Assembly (NCBI RefSeq): GCF_000003605.2
Contig: NW_003142806.1
Span: 243,656-255,052 of the forward strand
Reading direction: 5' to 3'
Length of the DNA: 11,397 nt
From: Saccoglossus kowalevskii
Lineage: Eukaryota; Hemichordata; Enteropneusta; Harrimaniidae
Shown one piece after another: positions 7,749-11,397 of the stretch. Numbering within the stretch: the stretch's first letter is position 1; each line of letters starts with the position of its first letter. Below the pieces are notes generated by a model. The model searched no databases. It had not been told where the DNA came from and saw only the letters and a program-made list of their open reading frames with translations. A program made the translations under genes and the position numbers.

Positions 7749-7754
7749 AATAAA
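7749..7754 (+). promoter_or_regulatory. AATAAA polyadenylation-type signal
   Basis: The hexamer begins on the base after the TAG at 7746-7748. Such hexamers are frequent in AT-rich DNA, so its value depends on whether the preceding frame is real. Confidence 0.3.
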
Positions 7755-8213
7755 AACACAAATGAATTTGGTCTTGGCACCTTTTCGTCCACAAAGAATA
7801 TTATTGTGGTTGCATGATATTGAAATTATGCTACTTGTCTACCTTTCTAGGGCCACACTGATTTAATTTTATGGAAGACATCCTCTTGAGACCCCAAAAC
7901 TAATGCGAGAGGGCGAAAAAAAAAATCCTGCCAAAAAAAATGCTGCTAAAACCACAGGACTACGGAGCTGCTATTACGGATTGAAGCACAGAACACAATG
8001 TATCAAAAAACGACAAGAAGTCTTTATTTGTAGGAGGCACATGTTGATGTACAGTATTACTATCACAGGTATAACCATTTCAGACAAGCTCTAGTACATG
8101 TAGTCATGATGAAGTATCTTCAGTCAGAAACACTGCATTCAAGGTACAGCATGAACACCATTTTCAGTACAAGTCAATCCCTCCGTTTTTCATCTGAACT
8201 TTTATGCTCACGT
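7755..8213. other. Non-coding stretch
   Basis: ATG-started frames at 7903-8094 and 8106-8303 lack recognisable content; the first starts in an A-rich run giving lysines. No repeats or structures stand out. Confidence 0.5.
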
Positions 8214-8470
8214 ATTTTGGTGGCGTGGTCGTCATGTTGGAATTCCCGGCATCGCAATACGCATGTGCAGAAGATCATTTACGACAAAATTGGCACGTTT
8301 TGAGGTAGTCCAAAACGAGTTTTATGACAAGCCGGCGTTTTGCGACAATATGAGTCGGCAAGTTCCGGACAGAAAACCGATCTGGGTATCGTCGGAGATT
8401 TTTTTTTTTGAGAACACGCGAGAATTTATGTGCGCGCGGATGTCATCCACAAAATTAAGTCGGTGTGGCC
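8214..8470. other. CpG-rich block
   Basis: Counted by eye, about two dozen CpG dinucleotides fall within roughly 260 bases, far denser than the surrounding AT-rich DNA. The block has loosely related segments: ttacgacaaaattggcacg near 8279 and ttatgacaagccggcg near 8321, each followed by tttg. No ORF of known type and no terminal repeats were found. It could be a young mobile-element fragment, an unmethylated regulatory island or a remnant of a different sequence class. Confidence 0.5.
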
Positions 8471-8479
8471 TAAAGTATG

Positions 8480-9244
8480 TTGCCAGTAAACAGAACTAAG
8501 ATATCAGTGATGTAAATACAAAAAACACCATTTGATAAACATCACAAAAGCCATATAAGATAAGAAGAAGAGATGCAACTTTTCAATTACTGACCCAGCA
8601 ATTTATAAATATCACTTTACGATGCAATTGACTTCCCTGTAACCATGGAAATGGTATACTACAAGAACACTGATTGCATTGACATGGAGAATTGCAAGCT
8701 GAGACAAAATTAAATGTATACTTGCCTGGGATCTACAAAACAATAGAAAACAGTCAGAATAAATTAACATAACGTTTACAACTGTTCTTTTTATGAAAAT
8801 TGCTATTTATAATAATACATAATAATACAACTTTGAATATGTTACCTACCTTATAAAGTAAACGGCTATTCCATTCACATTCACTGAACCCCGCTGAAAT
8901 AAATGATATTCTTAATTTCAATCCTACAATCAATATTATTTGTTGTGGTGCAGTTATTACTTCTAATGGATACCCATAAACAACCGTGTATTCTGCTTTT
9001 ATGTGAGTGTTATTAATGCACTAGGCTGTTGTGCTTCTCAACGTGTATATCGGCTTATTTGGATATTTATAGTACGTAGAAATAATGTAAAATCCGCTGG
9101 CTACCTGGCTGGCTACAGTTAACACCATCGATCGATTTGACTTTGTATAATGCTGAATATTTAGAGAAAGAACCTGAAACATTTGACAGTCAGTGTATCG
9201 TATTTCGATAAGTGTTGACTACGGATATCAATATTCTGGCGGAA
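8480..9244. other. Non-coding AT-rich stretch
   Basis: No gene on either strand. A short duplication of aataatacat occurs near 8812-8830 and a ggctggctac-type repeat at about 9097-9118. Confidence 0.55.
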
Positions 9245-9457
9245 TTGACGATATAAGCATGACTGGCTAGGCTAAATAACAACAAACACGAGCAGTATGC
9301 AAATCAGGAATATGAATTCCTACCTAATGAAGCATGTACGTGCATAAGGTCACCATGAATAATTAATCAATTGGAAAGGGGCATTCAAATTTTATATTCG
9401 TGTATGCACGTGTTTTTTTTTTCTAATCAGTCTAGCCAGTCATGCTTACATTGTCAA
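9245..9457. mobile_element. 213-bp foldback element with 34-bp arms
   Basis: The left arm 9245-9278 and the right arm 9424-9457 are complementary at 29 of 34 positions, with a perfect 14-base core gcatgactggctag (9257-9270) against its complement at 9432-9445. A second, nested pair lies inside: acgtgcata (9338-9346) and tatgcacgt (9403-9411). The interior has no ORF. I found no clear target duplication, so the true ends may differ by a few bases. It is probably a MITE or the product of an inverted duplication. Confidence 0.6.
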
Positions 9458-9819
9458 GCACCTGTGATATGAGGGATCGTATTTTTACAAGTGACACAAT
9501 GGGATACTCCGATCTGTTTTATGATTCATCCTGTGTTTCCCAGTCATATAATCAATATATGTGATTCCTAAATATTCACATGCCAATTCAAATTATTCCT
9601 AAACAAGATTGCTGTAATGCTGAAATGAAGGGAATTAGTGTATTTTGTTGTTCATCCTTTACTCATGTGCGTTTGCCAAACGTTCTGAACACGAGGATTT
9701 TTTTTAGATCCATGATGTCTCATATATTATAGTAGGATCAATTTTAAAACAGAAAGTTGCCTTGTCTTGTTAAACATCGATGCACCATTGCTTTAGCAAA
9801 CTCAGCACACGCACAGGAG
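9458..9819. other. Non-coding AT-rich stretch
   Basis: No coding signal or clear repeats seen on either strand. Confidence 0.5.
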
Positions 9820-9840
9820 CCAAGAGTTTTGTCCTCTTGG
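9820..9840. repeat. 7-bp hairpin
   Basis: ccaagag-ttttgtc-ctcttgg. It lies about 80 bases left of the larger palindrome at 9921. Confidence 0.5.
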
Positions 9841-9920
9841 TGGGCTATCATTGCACACACTTACAGCAGCGCATATATGTTTTATGTTACTTGTTCTGTG
9901 TTTTAAATGTTTTGATTTTC

Positions 9921-9997
9921 CCTTGGAATTTGGCAGGGGGATTGGTACCCCCTTAAGTGTGAACCGGTGTCACCGGCCTGCCTACGGGGTTCCAAGG
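9921..9997. other. Nested palindrome able to form a three-way junction
   Basis: Four nested or adjacent pairings are visible. P1 is ccttggaa (9921-9928) with ttccaagg (9990-9997). P2 is ggcagg (9932-9937) with cctgcc (9977-9982). P3 is ggg with ccc around attggta (9938-9950). P4 is ccggtg-t-caccgg (9964-9976). P4 adjoins the 3' strand of P2 directly and P3 adjoins its 5' strand, so the whole forms a T- or Y-shaped fold with two side arms. It can form as DNA cruciform on either strand or as RNA. The GC content of the stems contrasts with the AT-rich flanks. It matches no tRNA, snRNA or riboswitch that I recognise; its role is unknown. Confidence 0.65.
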
Positions 9998-10424
9998 TGT
10001 TTTTGTACTGTTACGTGATCGTCTTTTATTTTACCCGTGAACCAAAAAGCATAATATAATATAATATTCTTTTTATTCAGATAAGTTTTTGGTGAGAGCG
10101 CCCTCTAGTATTTGTAGGGATCATGTTTATTTGGAATGGTCTGATTGGATGGAAGTTCGAGCTTAGCAAGGTGTGATAGAATTGGCCTGTTAGATTCAAA
10201 TAAGCATGAACCACTAATTTGACAGGGAAGTGATACGTATAATGCAGCAAGCTGTTTTAATTGCTGTTATGATAGATTTGTTTTATATTTTCAAGTCAAA
10301 TGCATTTATTGGTCCACTGAAAAATCAAAATAATGTTCCTTGTAACTTTGACCCTTATTGATCAAGGCATTTTTTTTAAAATTATGGGTGTTTTACTCCC
10401 CTCAAGTTATGACCCGTTGTCCCC
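9998..10424. other. Non-coding AT-rich stretch
   Basis: Contains a short ataat repeat near 10051-10066 and T runs, with no gene supported. Confidence 0.5.
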
Positions 10425-10462
10425 TATAAAATAATGGTTGCATCTAATATTAAAAAAAGATG
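10425..10462 (+). promoter_or_regulatory. TATA-like box and ATGGCGGG start context
   Basis: TATAAAAT at 10425-10432 lies about 30 bases upstream of an ATG at 10460-10462 in the context aaagATGGCGGg. This matches the TISU/YY1-type element (SAASATGGCGGC) at 10 of 12 positions. TISU marks genes with very short leaders, and a start site about 30 bases past the TATA box would give a leader of only a few bases. TATA-like octamers are common in AT-rich DNA, so the pairing is suggestive only. Confidence 0.3.
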
Positions 10463-10582
10463 GCGGGGTATAGTGTTGATTTATCTCGTTCTACTCTGGA
10501 TTACTTGGAGTCAATAAAGATCCTAGAAAGTTATTATTTATATGCCTGTGTGTTTTTTTGTTTGTTTTTTCACTGTCTTTGA
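10460..10582 (+). CDS. Possible short ORF or first exon, 40 codons
   Basis: The frame begins MAGYSVDLSRSTLDYLESIK and ends at TGA 10580-10582. The first 23 residues look protein-like and could form a helix. The last third (YLYACVFFCLFFHCL) comes from a T-rich run and looks like intron or non-coding DNA read through. A GT inside ctagaaagttatt (10521-10533) could serve as a splice donor, which would make this a first coding exon of about 70 bases. No acceptor partner or family is recognised. Confidence 0.25.
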   Translation: MAGYSVDLSRSTLDYLESIKILESYYLYACVFFCLFFHCL

Positions 10583-10831
10583 CTTTCTCAGTATGTTTGT
10601 TGCTATTGACAACAATTCAGTCCTCTGCAAGGCTTCAGTCAATGTTTTTCTTTAATACAATTTAGCCAATTATTACCCAAGACAGTTGGACATTTGCCAC
10701 ATGTCACAACACTCATTTCCAAGTGCCATAGCTTGAAACAAGTAGTCAAATCTATTCGCTGGAGCTTTTGTTTATATGGACATGGTAAATGGCAAACTAG
10801 ATGGTCAGAAAGTAATAAAAATAATCACAGG

Positions 10832-10861
10832 TTTACTTCACCCACCCCACTATGAAGTAAA
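10832..10861. repeat. 9-bp hairpin
   Basis: tttacttca (10832-10840) and tgaagtaaa (10853-10861) around a C-rich 12-base loop. Confidence 0.5.
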
Positions 10862-11286
10862 AGGCTGTTTATAAGGCCATTTATGATGGTTTCGTGTTTT
10901 TTATGGAAAACAATTTTAATTATAAACTTCTATGCTTCTGGTACCTAACCGTGGGGATCCATCATAATAAACAACAGGTGTCACTATTACTAAGAAAAAT
11001 GTACTTTTTTTATATTAAAATTACTAATATATATAATATAGCATTTCGTCTAATTTCTTCAGATCTTGTTATCTCCTACACATAGTACTTGCTCACTTCG
11101 ATGTAATGTTTTTGTGCCAGACGACAGTTCCGGACATTGAATGTCACTGTTGTCTCTCCTTACTTTTTTTGTATGTGCAAATTGCAAGTGCAATAGTGCA
11201 ATTTTGCCACAGAAGTCATATTCATGTTTGCGACTACATGACAGGGCTGTGCGATCATCTATCAAATGGCAATTTTATTGCGCTAT

Positions 11287-11302
11287 CCTGGTGTCAACCA
11301 GG
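11287..11302. repeat. 6-bp hairpin
   Basis: cctggt-gtca-accagg, a perfect stem with a four-base loop. Of low weight alone. Confidence 0.4.
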
Positions 11303-11397
11303 CTCGGTCGAACACAAGCACCTGCAGACCTTAACCAAGGTTCCCCCAAAGTCACATTCGTTAGTGAATGGATCTCAGCCAGTGGAATTGGCCTTAA

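Larger units (their letters stand above)
10583..11397. other. Non-coding AT-rich stretch to the window end
   Basis: No gene supported. Open frames at 10894-11085 (plus) and 11059-11265 (minus) have no recognisable content and overlap each other. Two small hairpins are listed separately. Confidence 0.5.

Noticed and set aside
7903-8094. 63-codon lysine-rich frame resembling a basic nuclear protein
   Set aside because: The lysines come from A runs and the rest has no recognisable pattern.
11059-11265. 68-codon minus-strand frame near the right end
   Set aside because: No known motif, overlaps another frame and has no supporting signals.

Overview
This looks like nuclear DNA of a metazoan, most likely an invertebrate, though the taxon cannot be fixed from this window. 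It is AT-rich and carries no bacterial operon layout, ribosome binding sites or long intact ORFs. It does hold microsatellites, a minisatellite, foldback DNA elements, and a decayed non-LTR retrotransposon of a type common in fish, amphioxus, molluscs and other animals. No intact host gene is supported; most of the window is intergenic or intronic DNA built from mobile-element remains.

Left third (1-3236). On the minus strand lies a degenerate retroelement. A gag-like ORF1 starts at 2210 and runs through several frameshifts and stops to about 803. It keeps a GVP motif, an LGCK...FRRQVYM block, a CCHC zinc knuckle (1604-1645) and an N/D/E-rich tail. A short stretch resembling the start of an ORF2 endonuclease follows (423-500) and then breaks off. 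ORF1 is interrupted by a 42-bp palindromic insertion flanked by perfect 7-bp direct repeats (1827-1882). Its start codon lies in the loop of a perfect 12-bp stem. An ATTT microsatellite lies upstream.

Middle (3237-7100). A well-defined 440-bp non-autonomous DNA transposon (3360-3799) has 83-bp inverted repeats matching at 75 of 83 positions and a perfect 8-bp target duplication. Next come a probable tRNA-derived SINE head on the minus strand (4262-4340), a pair of 12-bp inverted repeats (4549-4740), a coding-like but broken stretch (5230-5672), and an almost perfectly uniform 20-bp minisatellite of about 15.7 copies (6504-6817).

Right part (7094-11397). A composite coding-like region of unknown family ends at an AATAAA (7094-7754). 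It is followed by a CpG-rich block (8214-8470), a second foldback element with about 34-bp arms (9245-9457), and a strikingly ordered nested palindrome that can fold into a three-way junction (9921-9997). A short ORF with a TATA-like box and an ATGGCGGG start context lies at 10425-10582. The rest is AT-rich DNA with small hairpins and no supported gene.

The items of most interest are the three-way-junction palindrome, the tiny foldback insertion with its target duplication, the 440-bp MITE, the minisatellite, and the stem-loop around the retroelement start codon. All family assignments come from motif recognition by eye; no database search was possible.
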